Shown here: positions 22,662 to 32,837 of the stretch, in pieces
Position numbering within the stretch: the stretch's first letter is position 1
How the letters are laid out: the number at the start of each line of letters is the position of its first letter
Assembly: GCA_024704765.1 (NCBI GenBank)
Contig: JAKMXF010000324.1
Location: 186,001 to 250,000, forward strand
Length of the DNA: 64,000 bases
Direction: 5' to 3'
Origin: Oopsacas minuta
Lineage: Eukaryota > Porifera > Hexactinellida > Lyssacinosida > Leucopsacidae
Notes under the pieces: model-generated
The model's database searches: none
The model's input: only the letters and a program-made list of their open reading frames with translations
Told to the model about the DNA's origin: nothing
Made by a program: the position numbers and the translations under genes

Positions 22662-23369
22662 ATGGCACAATCTAAGAAACCGAATAAGAAAGAAGAGGTG
22701 AAAGGGAAACTGCCTGATATCTTAGCACACCAGTGCGGGGATTGTACATATTATTGCTGCTTGTTCCCCCCTAAATCACGAGTATCATTCGGGATCTGGG
22801 CTAACATGCAAGCTTTCGTAGCGGCGATTGCCCTGTTCGGATCGGCGATACTCGTTTCGTCTTTCACTCAAACCGATAACACCGGCCTGTACAAGGCAGG
22901 AAGATATCTCAAATACTTAAACATTCCAATCGCCCTTTTCGTACTATTTTGTGAGTACCCGCGGGGTGCTAAGAAGGGAGGAGGTCGAGTAGAAGAGAGG
23001 TTTTTACAGAGTTACATTGCTCCCATTCATTACTTCTTTCGTTTCTTAACCCGCAACTATTTTATACGAAGCATAGTTTATGTGATCTTATCTGCACCTT
23101 CTCAGTTCACGCTACCCACAACTATGGCTGGTTTCATGCTTTTCAGTTCGGGATTGTTCTACTTTATCGCAGCTATTTACGACGAATGTTGGGTGCCGCC
23201 ATCCCTCGCTTGGGGCCGCGATTCTGATAAAAAGAGCAAGGAACCTGAAGGAAGAGCAGTGGACATGATGGAAGCTCCCGAAGAGCCGCCACCACGGTTG
23301 CCGCAAACGTCTCCCCATAGACCTAACCAAGATGTTAAAGGTAGTGAAGTATATATGAACAATCAGTAA
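22662..23369 (+). CDS. CYBA: p22phox, NADPH oxidase membrane subunit
   Basis: This intronless 235-aa membrane protein matches p22phox across its body: IWANMQAF near residue 46, the EYPRGAKKGG loop, FRFLTRNYFIRS and the following helix, FMLFSSGLFYFIAAIYDE, then a proline-rich tail (EEPPPRLPQTSPHRP). In animals p22phox pairs with NOX1-4 catalytic subunits in the membrane and its PxxP tail binds the p47phox SH3 pair. The tail motif here is compatible with that role but shorter. Unusual is a 40-45 residue N-terminal extension with a Cys cluster (HQCGDCTYYCC), absent from the mammalian protein. The NOX partner gene is not in the window. Confidence 0.85.
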   Translation: MAQSKKPNKKEEVKGKLPDILAHQCGDCTYYCCLFPPKSRVSFGIWANMQAFVAAIALFGSAILVSSFTQTDNTGLYKAGRYLKYLNIPIALFVLFCEYPRGAKKGGGRVEERFLQSYIAPIHYFFRFLTRNYFIRSIVYVILSAPSQFTLPTTMAGFMLFSSGLFYFIAAIYDECWVPPSLAWGRDSDKKSKEPEGRAVDMMEAPEEPPPRLPQTSPHRPNQDVKGSEVYMNNQ

Positions 23370-23727
23370 CTAATTATGTACATAAACATTATTTTTGAGT
23401 GGAATGTTTGTTTTGTGTGATTGTTTATATCTTGTATATTATTGTGTGTATTTTAAGATGATGAATTACATAACCGGTCTTAAAATTGTATTCACCCGGG
23501 TGTTATGTCCTTTTAAGGCGCCTATTATTTAATAGAATTGCATTTACTTTAGACCTTATTTTCTATCTTAGCAAATTGCCTAAATATTTGTGAAGATAGT
23601 TCCCATTCTTACAGTGGATTATTGTGAGATGTTTGATCTTAGTTCCAGGACGTTCGGAATGTTATTAATGATAGGCTCTACTACTAGGCAGTGACGTTAT
23701 GCACGTAAGTACGGTTATATTTACAAG

Positions 23728-23866
23728 TACAGTATACTCTGCTTACTATTGTAACTAGTTAATCTAATCACTTGGCTAGGAATAGACCGGTGAATCGAGT
23801 TCCACTTAATCGGGCCAATATGACCTGGTCCCGAAGTGACTATATTCAGCGGAGTCTGCTGTACAT
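23728..23866. mobile_element. Pogo/Tigger-like MITE, family B
   Basis: The left end is TACAGTATACTCTGCTTA and the right end GCGGAGTCTGCTGTA (inverse of TACAGCAGACTCCGC). Internal blocks TTAATCGGGCCAATATGACC and GGTCCCGAAGTGACTAT recur in other copies near 35130-35272, 33905-33975, 28190-28300 and 40325-40385. Confidence 0.55.
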
Positions 23867-24112
23867 ATGTAAATATCATTCACGTTAACTACCCCGTGTT
23901 TATTCTATAATAAGATTATTCACTAATTAAGGAAATTATTGTTTGTATATTTTGTTTTGTGTATTTTTATGTGTCTCAATTCAAAGTGGAATAGAGACAC
24001 TATATACAGGGGAGAAATCAGGTTTATTGTAAATTAGATTAGGCGGTTGGTCCCTCAGGGGATGCAGCGATTTCGCTGTGAGTGCACTTGGGACACACTC
24101 CGTACCTTTCCC

Positions 24113-24242
24113 CAACCGCGAGCCTATACGATTGGAGAGTGACAAGGGGAGCATGCATCCCATAATTGGGATGCACCTTCCTAGCTGTTGTACCTATACG
24201 TTGCCCTTGTCACCATTACAGTTACCTAGGCTCTCGCTTCGT
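24113..24242. repeat. Nested inverted repeat, about 130 bp
   Basis: Three nested arm pairs are visible: CGAGCCTA (about 24118) with TAGGCTCTCG (about 24228), GTGACAAGGG at 24139-24148 with CCCTTGTCAC at 24204-24213, and the central GCATCCCA/TGGGATGC at 24155-24174 around a TAAT loop. It could fold into a long interrupted hairpin. This may be a MITE or a structured RNA, with no further support for either. Confidence 0.6.
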
Positions 24243-24448
24243 TAATTGTATATACATGGCTTACCCAACAGATCCACCCCCACTTATAAACTGAAAGACC
24301 TATCGAACTTATCCACCTATAACTGAAGGTGTTACTAGTTAGTATCCGCCACCCAAGATCCATAATCCTCAAATAGTTGATCAGGCTAAGAGAGGGTACA
24401 GACCATGGATAATGAATACCAACTAGTGTTACGTGCGTTTCGTTTTAA

Positions 24449-24826
24449 CGTATTCGTATTCGTATTCGTATTCGATTCGTATCCGTATCGATTCGTATCC
24501 GTATCGATTCGTATCCGTATTCGATTCGTATTCGTATTCGTATTCGATTCGTATCCGTATTCGTATCCGTATCGATTCGTATTCGTATCGATTCGTATTC
24601 GTATTCGTATCCGTATTCGTATCCGTATTCGTATTCGTATTCGCATTCGTATCGATTCGTATTTGTTTCGTATTCGATTCGTATTCGTATTCGTATCCGT
24701 ATCCGTATTCGTATCCGTATTCGATTCGTATCCGTATTCGTATCCGTATTCGTATTCGTATTCGTATTCGTATCGATTCGTATTCGTATTCGTATCCGTA
24801 TTCGTATTCGTATTCGATTTCGTTTC
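24449..24826 (+). repeat. TATTCG/TATCCG hexamer minisatellite
   Basis: About 380 bases are composed of TATTCG and TATCCG hexamers with interspersed TATCGATTCG decamers. Nearly every unit carries a CpG, so CpG density is very high within AT-rich DNA. Hexamer periodicity keeps several frames open on both strands, giving dipeptide-repeat translations (RI, YS, FV, NT, YE), which is why long frames appear here. Coding is rejected. Confidence 0.95.
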
Positions 24827-24900
24827 CGCGACACAACTCGACACACCACCGCGACACAACTCGACACAAACACCGCGACACGACTCGACACAAACACCAC
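24826..24900 (+). repeat. 24-bp tandem repeat, three units
   Basis: Three copies of a unit beginning CCGCGACACAACTCGACACA, of 23, 24 and 24 bases, directly abut the hexamer array. The first and third differ by one or a few bases. Confidence 0.9.
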
Positions 24901-25367
24901 ACAACACAACACGAATCATCTCCAGGGCATCAAAATTCGCATGCGCTAATGAATGGTTTATTGGCCGTTTCCATTTCAATGTATACCAATGGTATCTCCG
25001 AAGTAGTAGGCTGCTCGTAGGTGAATGACAAAGAAGATACGAAGTACTGCCTAGTTATTTATCTCCTATTTAAAGGAGAAATATTCTAGAAATGTATCTC
25101 TCTATTTGACAAGAAATAAGTAATCATATATGGTGAATGAACCCCATCATTAATTCACACCTTGTAGCCGTTAAGTTGTATTAATTTAAAGTCCACTGAG
25201 TGTCACAAGTGGTTTGTTCACCAAATCATTGCTTATTTGACAAATAAACCGACACATTTCTAAAAAATTTGAACTTCATGTACTATAACATGTGGCTATT
25301 GTGGCTATTATGGCATACATTACACTTATATTATCACGATTGAAAATTGAACATTTCTAATGCTGCG

Positions 25368-25460
25368 TTACGTTGCTACGTCGTTAGGTTGCCTTACGTT
25401 GCTACGTCGTTACGTTACATTGCAGTGCTACGTCGTTGGGTTGCGTTACGTTGATGCGTA
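25368..25460 (+). repeat. Degenerate tandem repeat of TTACGTTGCTACGTCG
   Basis: GTTACGTTGCTACGTCGTT recurs about three times with single-base changes and shortened spacers. It is CpG-rich and followed by a TTTG microsatellite (about 25466-25512). Confidence 0.8.
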
Positions 25461-25465
25461 GTGTA

Positions 25466-25512
25466 TCTATGTATGTTTGTTTGTTTGTTTGTTTGTTTGT
25501 ATGTATGTATGA
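25466..25512 (+). repeat. (GTTT)n/(GTAT)n microsatellite
   Basis: GTATGTTTGTTTGTTT-type tetramer run with terminal GTAT units. Confidence 0.9.
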
Positions 25513-26080
25513 AAATATGCATAAGAAATATCAAATTAGTTATATTTAGCTCAGCTATACTTTAGCACAGTTTTTGTGTATTAGCTTTTCTATGTTTGAG
25601 GAAAGGTCAATTTTTGGGATTAATGAAAGTCACATTTGGGAAGGAGTGTATGGGGTTTTGTATTGCAAAAAACTGTAGTATACTATAGCTAAGCTAGATA
25701 TAAGGAATCTCAAAATATATACACCAATACACCTGTGGATGACCTTTGCGCGATGCCCCCATCAATAAGAATACCAAAAGAGTAATATCGTGACTAAGGA
25801 AGAGCAAACATCAATATCAGGACCAACAGAGTAAATAACAAACATCAATATCAGACCAAAGAACACCAAAAAGAGACATACAAACAGATAAACAGTTAAT
25901 ATTATTTAATTATAATAGTAAGTTGACAAATAATACCAATATTAATTTACAAACAATCCATATTGATAAATACCAAATGGATAACAGCGCTATTACACAT
26001 TTGGAATGTATTAATATGAGTATTAGATGGTAAATTAATATTTAGTAAACAATAATGAAGTAAATATTTATGAATAATAC

Positions 26081-26220
26081 CATATGACAAGGTGTTAGAA
26101 TTAATAATATTATTGTAGCGGGACAATAAGTAACACATAACAAGGTGTTACTATTAATAATATATGAACCGGGACAATAAGTAAGATATGGCAAGGTGTT
26201 ACTATTAATAATATTATAAT
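26081..26220 (+). repeat. Tandem repeat of about 52 bp, nearly three units
   Basis: CAAGGTGTTA starts near 26088, 26141 and 26191. Each start is followed by an ATTAATAATAT block, and the first two also by GGGACAATAAGTAA, giving a period of 51-53 bases. Confidence 0.85.
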
Positions 26221-26465
26221 TTGGAGGAAATTCAAAAAGATTGTAATTATTTTAAAATACACTTTACAAGTTACTTAACAAACTGATACTCCTGATGCGT
26301 GTCGCTTGAGGTGTCAGACATCAATAGCAAACAAACAAACAAACACGATCAAACATCAATAAAAGACCTACTCAGTCTTGTTGAAAAGAGAAGCGAGTGT
26401 AGAAGCCATAATACTGGTACCAGATAATTAAAGAAAAATCCGTTCCTATTTATACAAATTTCTCA

Positions 26466-26587
26466 ACACCTGCAATACACATATTGTCACACCTGCAATA
26501 ATTGGCAACACCTGCAGTTAATCTCTATGTAAAACTTAACATTAAAATCCATAAATAACACCTGCAGTGCAGGTTGCAACACCTGCA
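26466..26587 (+). promoter_or_regulatory. Cluster of five ACACCTGCA motifs upstream of MYG1
   Basis: ACACCTGCA occurs at about 26466, 26489, 26508, 26558 and 26579. One copy is partly inverted (CTGCAGTGCAGGTTG at about 26562-26576). CACCTG is an E-box core recognised by Snail/ZEB or E-protein type factors in animals (known). The cluster lies about 220-340 bp before the MYG1 start codon. It could be a regulatory array or a decayed tandem repeat. Confidence 0.4.
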
Positions 26588-26805
26588 ATATTATTATTGT
26601 TACTATTCTATTTCTATGGAATTTGTATTATGAATTGTATTAGATCATTTCTATTGGAAATTTTATGAAAATTATTATTGAATATTTTTGTTTTGATCTA
26701 ACTTTGTTTGTTTGTTTATTTGTTTATTTGTTGTTTGTTTGTTTATATTTACAATATAATTAATCACATTCTACCAGCTTAATAATATAATTAGCCCTCC
26801 AATCT

Positions 26806-27852
26806 ATGCGTAGATTCTTCTACTCAATGGCAGAACTAATAAACATCAAAACTATCGGAACACACAATGGAACATTCCATTGTGACGATGCTCTAGCTTG
26901 CTACATGTTGAAAACACTTCCTGAGTGTAATGAGGCTAAGATAATTCGCTCCAGAGATCTCAAAGTCCTTGATGAGTGTGATATAATCGTGGATGTAGGT
27001 GCAGTTTTTGACCCCTCCAAACATAGATACGACCATCACCAGAGGGAATTCAAAGAGACTATGCATTCACTTAGTTCTGGGAAATATCAATGGTCCACAA
27101 AGCTTAGCAGTGCTGGCCTGGTTTATTTCCATTTCGGACATCGTGTCATCTCCAAAATATCATCATTACCTCTTGAGGATCCAAATTTGGAGATAATTTA
27201 TAGGAAAATGTATGAGCAATTCATGGAAGAAATCGATGCAAATGATAACGGGATTTCACAGTGCGACGGTCAACCGAAATTCAAAATAACCACAACCGTA
27301 TCCGCGCGTGTTTCTTATCTTTTGCCCGCTTGGAACGAAGTAGGTCGGACATTTGATGAAATATTTCCTGAGGCGATGGAGCTTGTTGGCAGTGAGTTCA
27401 CGTCCCGCGTCAAATCCCTTATAAACGCGTGGCTACCTACAAAGTATATTGTAGAACAGGCATTGATGCATTCACTGGAGATCGATCCGAGTGGAGAGAT
27501 TATTTTACTATCACAATATTGTCCTTGGAAGGATCATTTATTCGATATTGAAATAGCGCGTAGACTTATTGGAACTGTTAAATACGTGTTGTATGAAGGT
27601 GAGCAAGGAATGTGGCGTATTCAATGCGTGGCAAAACAATTCCAACATTTCGTGAACCGTAAATCTCTGCCTGAGCCTTGGCGGGGTCTAAGAGACAGCG
27701 AGTTAAGTGAAGTATCTGGGATACACGGATGTACATTTGTACACTCTAGCGGGTTTACTGGGGGTAATGTTAGTAAGGAGGGAGTTATATTGATGGCTAA
27801 GAGAGCCCTGGAGTTTGAGGAAGAACTCTGTGAAGTAAAGAAAATTGAATAA
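26806..27852 (+). CDS. MYG1: MYG1 3'-5' RNA exonuclease
   Basis: This intronless 348-aa protein aligns along its full length with the MYG1/UPF0160 family. The N-terminal IGTHNGTFHCDDALA carries the H-x-G-x-F-H-x-D-D metal site, followed by VDVGAVFDPSKHRYDHHQRE with the DHH motif. The C-terminal half has ISQCDG and HPSGFTGG-like (VHSSGFTGGN) signatures. Known role: a DHH-type exonuclease that processes RNA in nucleolus and mitochondria. The first residues (MRRFFYS) could be a weak mitochondrial targeting stretch, and a second Met lies at codon 8. All expected catalytic residues are present. Confidence 0.93.
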   Translation: MRRFFYSMAELINIKTIGTHNGTFHCDDALACYMLKTLPECNEAKIIRSRDLKVLDECDIIVDVGAVFDPSKHRYDHHQREFKETMHSLSSGKYQWSTKLSSAGLVYFHFGHRVISKISSLPLEDPNLEIIYRKMYEQFMEEIDANDNGISQCDGQPKFKITTTVSARVSYLLPAWNEVGRTFDEIFPEAMELVGSEFTSRVKSLINAWLPTKYIVEQALMHSLEIDPSGEIILLSQYCPWKDHLFDIEIARRLIGTVKYVLYEGEQGMWRIQCVAKQFQHFVNRKSLPEPWRGLRDSELSEVSGIHGCTFVHSSGFTGGNVSKEGVILMAKRALEFEEELCEVKKIE

Positions 27853-28189
27853 TAGCAATTATTGATTTTGTGAGATTAAGAAACTCTAATTACTGACATT
27901 TTAGTGTTTATTGACAAAGTTGCATCGAAGTTAGTTCCACATATAAAATTTGCAAAAATCAAACTTCTCGATTTCTTGATACCTCACCGAAACCAAATCC
28001 TAGACAGTGGCTCCGAAAGTGTCATAGATTTCTAACGTATCCATAACATAAGTGGATACCCGCATGCATCATACTTCCTTACAATTAGAATCCTTACTGC
28101 AATGGTATATTCATATGCAATATTGCTATTATTTATATTCTAATGTTCTTACAGTTTAACTTGCTATTACTTGTTCTGGCCTTTTTGGG

Positions 28190-28300
28190 GATACAGTATA
28201 CTCCGATTGATAGGTTCACATCGGTACCAGGCCATTTCGAACCGATTTGTCCTGATCCTACTGATCCGATACCCTTATAGCCCAAAGTCAACTGTCCCAG
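28190..28300. mobile_element. Family B MITE remnant
   Basis: ACAGTATACTCCGATTGATA starts the block, and ATTTCGAACCGATTTGTCC plus CCAAAGTCAACTGT follow near its end. It lies between MYG1 and PPP2R5. The rest of 27853-28448 shows nothing else recognisable. Confidence 0.4.
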
Positions 28301-28448
28301 CATCTGTTAACTAATTCAACTAAAAGAGTTGAACGATATGTTTTAAAGAAAATGAGGGCAAAATGGTAATATATATTTTCATTCTATTTCATGTGTGTTA
28401 TCATAAACACAAATTCCAATAACCATACCAGTTACCAACCTTTAGCTA

Positions 28449-29852
28449 ATGTCAGAACACCTAACTCACCACAAATCTAAACCTAAGAATGCTCTGTCAT
28501 CTCATTTCATTAGTAAGTCAAAAGCTGACAGACTCCATAACGGGCAGCCTCAAAAACGAACTAGCCAGTCTGGATCTTACATCCGGACGATAACCTCTCC
28601 CCAGAGGGACATGCCAGACCTCCCTCTACTCAAAGATTCGTCTCCTGATCAGAGTGCCGAGCTGCTCAAGAAAAAACTCGCTCTATGCTCGCTTGTTTTC
28701 AATTTTATGGACGCGTCGAGTGATTTACGAGCTAAAGAAGTTAAGCGTGCCTGTCTTAACGAACTTATCGAATACATGAGTTCAAACCGTGGTGTTCTAA
28801 GTGAAGCTGTGTATCAGCCGATTATATCCATGGTTGCTATCAACGTTCTCCGTTCTCTACCACCGAATGAACGTGAGGAATTCGACCCGGACGAAGATGA
28901 ACCAACTCTTGAAGCCTCTTGGTCTCATCTCCAGTTGGTATACGAGTTTTTTGTTAAATTCCTAGAGTACCCAGATTTCAATCCGCAGCTTGCCAAGAAA
29001 TATGTAAACCAGAATTTCGTTGTCCAACTCTTAGATCTATTTGATTCAGAGGATCCTCGTGAGAGAGATTATCTAAAAACTGTCCTACACCGTATCTATG
29101 GGAAATTCCTTGGCCTACGTGCTTTCATACGCAAACAAGTAAATAATATATTTCTACGGTACACTTTTGAGATTGAAAAGTTTTTCGGTATCGCTGAGTT
29201 ATTGGAGATTTTAGGAAGTATCATAAACGGATTTGCTTTGCCGCTACGTTCTGAACACAAAACTTTCCTGCAAAAAGTTCTTGTGCCGCTACATAAACCA
29301 AAATCTTTATATTTATATCACCCCCAATTGACCTACTGTATCATTCAGTTTCTCGAGAAAGATTCGACTTTGACTGAATCTGTTGTTCAGGGAATTTTGA
29401 GACTTTGGCCGAGGACTTGCAGCAGTAAGGAAGTAATGCTTCTGAATGAATTAGAGGAAATTTTGGATGTAATAGACCCATCGCAGTTTGTCAAAATACA
29501 AGCATTGTTGTTCACTAGAATTTCCCAATGTGTGCAGTCCCCACATTTCCAAGTTTCAGAACGTGCCCTTTATTTCTGGAATAATGACTACGTTTTTAAC
29601 TTAATTGAAGAGAACGTCAAACCTATTCTCCCGATAATGTACGGGCCCTTGGTAACAGCACATGGGAAGCAATGGAATGCGAATATAATAGAAATGATAG
29701 CTAATGTACTGAAATCATTTCGGACCATGGATTCTCAACTATACGATAAACTAGAAGGGAGATATCGTGATGACAAACAGACAGCTGAGAAAAAGTTAAA
29801 AGAACGAGCGTTCCTTTGGGAAAAATTAGAAGGAATGGCTCTTAGAAAATGA
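28449..29852 (+). CDS. PPP2R5: PP2A B56 regulatory subunit
   Basis: This intronless 467-aa protein has a variable, basic N-terminus (about 1-65) followed by the B56 HEAT-like repeat core. Conserved blocks include [57 protein letters not shown] and [11 protein letters not shown]. Role by family: selects substrates for protein phosphatase 2A through binding LxxIxE motifs. It ends soon after the core (GMALRK), lacking the long C-terminal tail of some vertebrate isoforms. Which isoform class (alpha to epsilon) it represents cannot be told. A TTTG tract begins about 50 bases after the stop. Confidence 0.95.
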   Translation: MSEHLTHHKSKPKNALSSHFISKSKADRLHNGQPQKRTSQSGSYIRTITSPQRDMPDLPLLKDSSPDQSAELLKKKLALCSLVFNFMDASSDLRAKEVKRACLNELIEYMSSNRGVLSEAVYQPIISMVAINVLRSLPPNEREEFDPDEDEPTLEASWSHLQLVYEFFVKFLEYPDFNPQLAKKYVNQNFVVQLLDLFDSEDPRERDYLKTVLHRIYGKFLGLRAFIRKQVNNIFLRYTFEIEKFFGIAELLEILGSIINGFALPLRSEHKTFLQKVLVPLHKPKSLYLYHPQLTYCIIQFLEKDSTLTESVVQGILRLWPRTCSSKEVMLLNELEEILDVIDPSQFVKIQALLFTRISQCVQSPHFQVSERALYFWNNDYVFNLIEENVKPILPIMYGPLVTAHGKQWNANIIEMIANVLKSFRTMDSQLYDKLEGRYRDDKQTAEKKLKERAFLWEKLEGMALRK

Positions 29853-30455
29853 AATAATTTTCTACCAACTATTTACCTCACTTAATATTTATTGTCTTTA
29901 GAATTTGTTTGTTTGTTTGTTTGTTTGTTGTTTTGTGTTAGCGTCAACGCGTATCACTGATAGTAACTATTAAGTTTTATTCTCATAACTAAAGTATGAA
30001 TATTTTATTTATTTATCATATGAATACTTTTAATCCCATAGAGCAGCTGTAAGGTCCACGGACGACAGCAGGGGGCCACAAGTCTACGGGAGGGTGTCAC
30101 AGAGTATATAAAATTGGTATAAGGGTGTCCACGGTTGAAAAAGGATCGAGAATCGCTGCTATAGAGATAGTACAGAATTATTCGGGAATTCCCCTTGAAT
30201 GGAAAACTAGCTATTCATTCACTGGAATTTCTTTAATACTAACACCAACGGGGACGGCCATTTATCCTAAGTTCCTATTAACCGGAGTAATACAAATTTG
30301 TTGACGATTATAGAGACCTGACTTATGTGTCATAATTCTTCGTTTTATCCGCAAAATCGAATATTAAGTAAAATTTAATTGGTCAGCAGGAAGTGAAAAA
30401 TATAACCAAATATAACATATTTTCTGTAACCATGGTGATCTTATATCTGATTAGT
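29853..30455. other. Spacer with TTTG tract and hAT-type remnant
   Basis: A GTTT tetramer run lies at about 29903-29928. At about 30036-30170 a hAT-type remnant shares AGCTGTAAGGTCCACGG, ACAGCAGGGGGCCAC and TTGGTATAAGGGTGTCCACG with the copy at 4045. Nothing else is recognised. Confidence 0.5.
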
Positions 30456-31927
30456 ATGCAGGATCCTAACGAGGATACAGAATGGAATGACATCCTTAGA
30501 TCTAGAGGTATTCTACCCCCTAAAAAGGAGCCGGCTATAACAGAGGCTGAGATTACTCAGATGATCGATGCAGCAGCTGAGAAGAAGCAAGCAGAGGAGA
30601 TTAGGGGTACAGCTAAACCTCTAGAGGATATGACTATAGATGAATTAGATGCGATGGAGGATATAGAAGATGAGAGAGCTCTGAATAAATACAGGTTATA
30701 ATAGTGACGTCATAGTACAGCTAACTACTGTTATATCGAACACAGATATATCAAAATACCCGCTTATATCAAATCTGTAATTATACAAATATGGTCCCAA
30801 ACCGTCAAACTAACGTATATTCCATCGGGTATATCTAAGTAATTATCACGGCCCCTTAAGCTTCGATAAAACCGGAGTTGGTAATATATAATAATTGTAC
30901 CTTTTATGATAAATATTTCTATTTATAGAACTCAGAGAATGGCTGAAATAATGTCTGCACAGGCTAAGCCTAGCTTCGGTTCTCTCTTGGAGATAACAGC
31001 TCATGAGTATGTTACCCAGGTCAATAAAGCTGGGAAGATGATATGGGTAGTACTGCATCTCTTCCAACCATAATATCCTCAATATATGACTATAGCATAG
31101 GACAGTCAATTCCCGTTATATCGAAGCTCAAGGGACCACGATTATACGAATTTCTAGATAACGCGAACATATTTTAACCGTCCGTTGCTGTTAGTATTTA
31201 CTAGGTTACACTGTGCATCGATGTAACAGGAGTTGACTGTACTTCAATACTTGTCAAACAAGACTGATTTTCGACTCGGACAAGTTCGAATCATGAACTA
31301 AAATTCACACCTATTACAAAATTATGACGTAATTGCCATATCTTAATTCAAATTACTTTTGAATATTGTTTTCCTTAACATTCCTACTATCCCATTGTGT
31401 AACCTGCTTAACAAACATCTGGGAGAGCTTGCTATCAGATTCCCACATACTAAATTCATTCGTTCTGTCTCAACTGACTGTATCAAGAATTATCCTGATA
31501 AGAATCTTCCAACTCTCTTCGTTTACTTGGAAGGAGAACTCAAATTCCAATTCGTGGGTGCTCATTTATTTGATGGAATGAATCTCAGAGTACAAGGTAA
31601 TTACTGTTATCCGAAATTAGCACTATTGACAGTGATGTATGCACTGTAAGCTATCCGGAAACTAAAATGGACAAAACAGGTCTAACGTATAACGGATCAA
31701 AAACCGATTACGTCCTATGTGTGAATCAGAATTTTTGCTATACCCACTTCTCGGTAAATCTAATTTCTACTATTTCTATTGTAGATCTAGAATGGATGTT
31801 AGCAGAGAGAGGAGCTATAATAACAGAATTAGAATCTGATCCTAGGAAGGATAGAGAAATAAGAGATGCTATGAAAATAGGAATATCTACAGCTAATAGA
31901 GACTCTTCAGATGATGAATATGATTAG
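30456..31927 (+). CDS. PDCL3: Phosducin-like protein 3, 4 exons, 244 aa
   Basis: Exons are 30456-30694, 30929-31072, 31388-31596 and 31785-31927. The start [15 protein letters not shown] and the block [20 protein letters not shown] are almost signature sequences of PDCL3. Thioredoxin-fold segments and an acidic C-terminus (SSDDEYD) follow. By family it is a co-chaperone of the CCT/TRiC chaperonin involved in actin and tubulin folding. Introns 1 and 2 each contain a family A MITE. Intron 2 has AT-AC ends and minor-spliceosome signals (see separate entry). The length is close to the human protein (239 aa). Confidence 0.93.
30720..30885 (+). mobile_element. Family A MITE in PDCL3 intron 1
   Basis: ACTGTTATATCGAACACAGA starts it, ATATGGTCCCAAACCGTCAA is the core, and AAACCGGAGTTGGTA ends it. 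It takes up most of a 234-base intron. Confidence 0.6.
31073..31387 (+). other. U12-type AT-AC intron of PDCL3
   Basis: The 5' end reads ATATCCTC (consensus ATATCCTT). The branch-site match TTCCTTAAC lies about 8 bases before the terminal AC. Joining at 31072/31388 restores [18 protein letters not shown], which aligns without gaps to the PDCL3 family, and no GT-AG alternative does so. The intron also contains a family A MITE at about 31108-31245. Confidence 0.85.
31108..31245. mobile_element. Family A MITE in the AT-AC intron
   Basis: GTCAATTCCCGTTATATCG begins the copy and AACAGGAGTTGACTGTAC ends it. Between them are AAGCTCAAGGGACCACG and ATTTTAACCGTCCG blocks. Confidence 0.6.
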
Positions 31928-32213
31928 TATTTGTATTTGTTTGTTGTTTATATGTTTGTATACAGATATATATCATATAGTGTATTATGCCGGTAGTATT
32001 ATTCACTCATATTTGCTATGATTTATTCAATCATTACTTAATATATTTCTTAAAGGAGCTAATATAGTTTTACGTGACGAATTTGGCAATTTTCTTGCTA
32101 TAATATATTTTCTTTAGCACAAACAGTAAAAATGTTTATATACATACTAACATACAATATAAATGGAAATACGAATCATGTCTTTCGGGGGCTAGCTAAC
32201 AACAAACTAACAT

Positions 32214-32837
32214 TTACTGTAAAGACTGATACTCATGCTTGCTGTAACACGGGGATAGGTTCGCCCTCTTTCTCCCAGTCAAACTTTCCTCCTCTTTCCT
32301 TGGTGTACCGAATGTTCTTATAAAACACACGATAATATTATGTAATACAGTAAGGACAATTCCATTTGCCAAAAAAATGAATCCTAATATCAAGCATAGG
32401 AGACTAAACGCATTCGTGTAGAATTGAATTGTTTCTTGGAAGTTTGTATTACACATTATCGCGAATTTTGTGATGATTGTCGAACTTATAGCTGAGCTAA
32501 TCTTGATGGGCCCACTATTGAAATCTACGATAGTACACGGGTTCTCAAAACTCGCGTGACAAGAAAATGGATCGGCGAACATTTCCAGATCCATATTATT
32601 ATCCGTCAGGACAGTCAACTCCAAATAATCGACACAGTTATTGAGGTTGGAGATGGTTATAGTGGTATTGTCCCGCATCTGGTATTTATTAGCGTAATCC
32701 GCGTCATAAGACCCCGACAGGGAGATCATTACGCCCATGGGCCAATAAATCAGATACATGAAAACAGTGGTGTAATAATACCATCTTGGGAGTACGTTGA
32801 AAAGGGAATATTTAGGATTCATTTTGATGTAGTACAT
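32214..32837 (-). CDS. Unidentified two-TM membrane protein, 207 aa
   Basis: An intronless minus-strand frame with protein-like composition. TM1 spans about residues 20-42 (YYYTTVFMYLIYWPMGVMIS) and TM2 about 142-172 (FSLLCLILGFIFLANGIVL). The segment between them, of about 100 residues, has several N-x-T/S sites and Cys residues and is probably extracellular. The tail is polar (RTFGTPRKEEESLTGRK). Translation could also start at Met6. The layout resembles small claudin- or TMEM-like proteins but no family is recognised. It lies tail to tail with PDCL3 and upstream of no obvious operon-like partner. Confidence 0.6.
   Translation of the reverse strand: MYYIKMNPKYSLFNVLPRWYYYTTVFMYLIYWPMGVMISLSGSYDADYANKYQMRDNTTITISNLNNCVDYLELTVLTDNNMDLEMFADPFSCHASFENPCTIVDFNSGPIKISSAISSTIITKFAIMCNTNFQETIQFYTNAFSLLCLILGFIFLANGIVLTVLHNIIVCFIRTFGTPRKEEESLTGRKRANLSPCYSKHEYQSLQ

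Larger units (their letters stand above)
23370..26805. other. Gene-free region rich in tandem and inverted repeats
   Basis: No coding gene is supported between CYBA and MYG1. The long open frames at 24386-25028 on both strands come from a hexamer repeat without stop codons. The individual repeat blocks are listed separately. The remainder (about 25000-25370 and 25520-26080) is AT-rich DNA with nothing I recognise. Confidence 0.7.

Noticed and set aside
24386-25028. Long open frames on both strands (about 155-207 codons)
   Set aside because: They are products of a hexamer satellite without stop codons in several frames and translate to dipeptide repeats.
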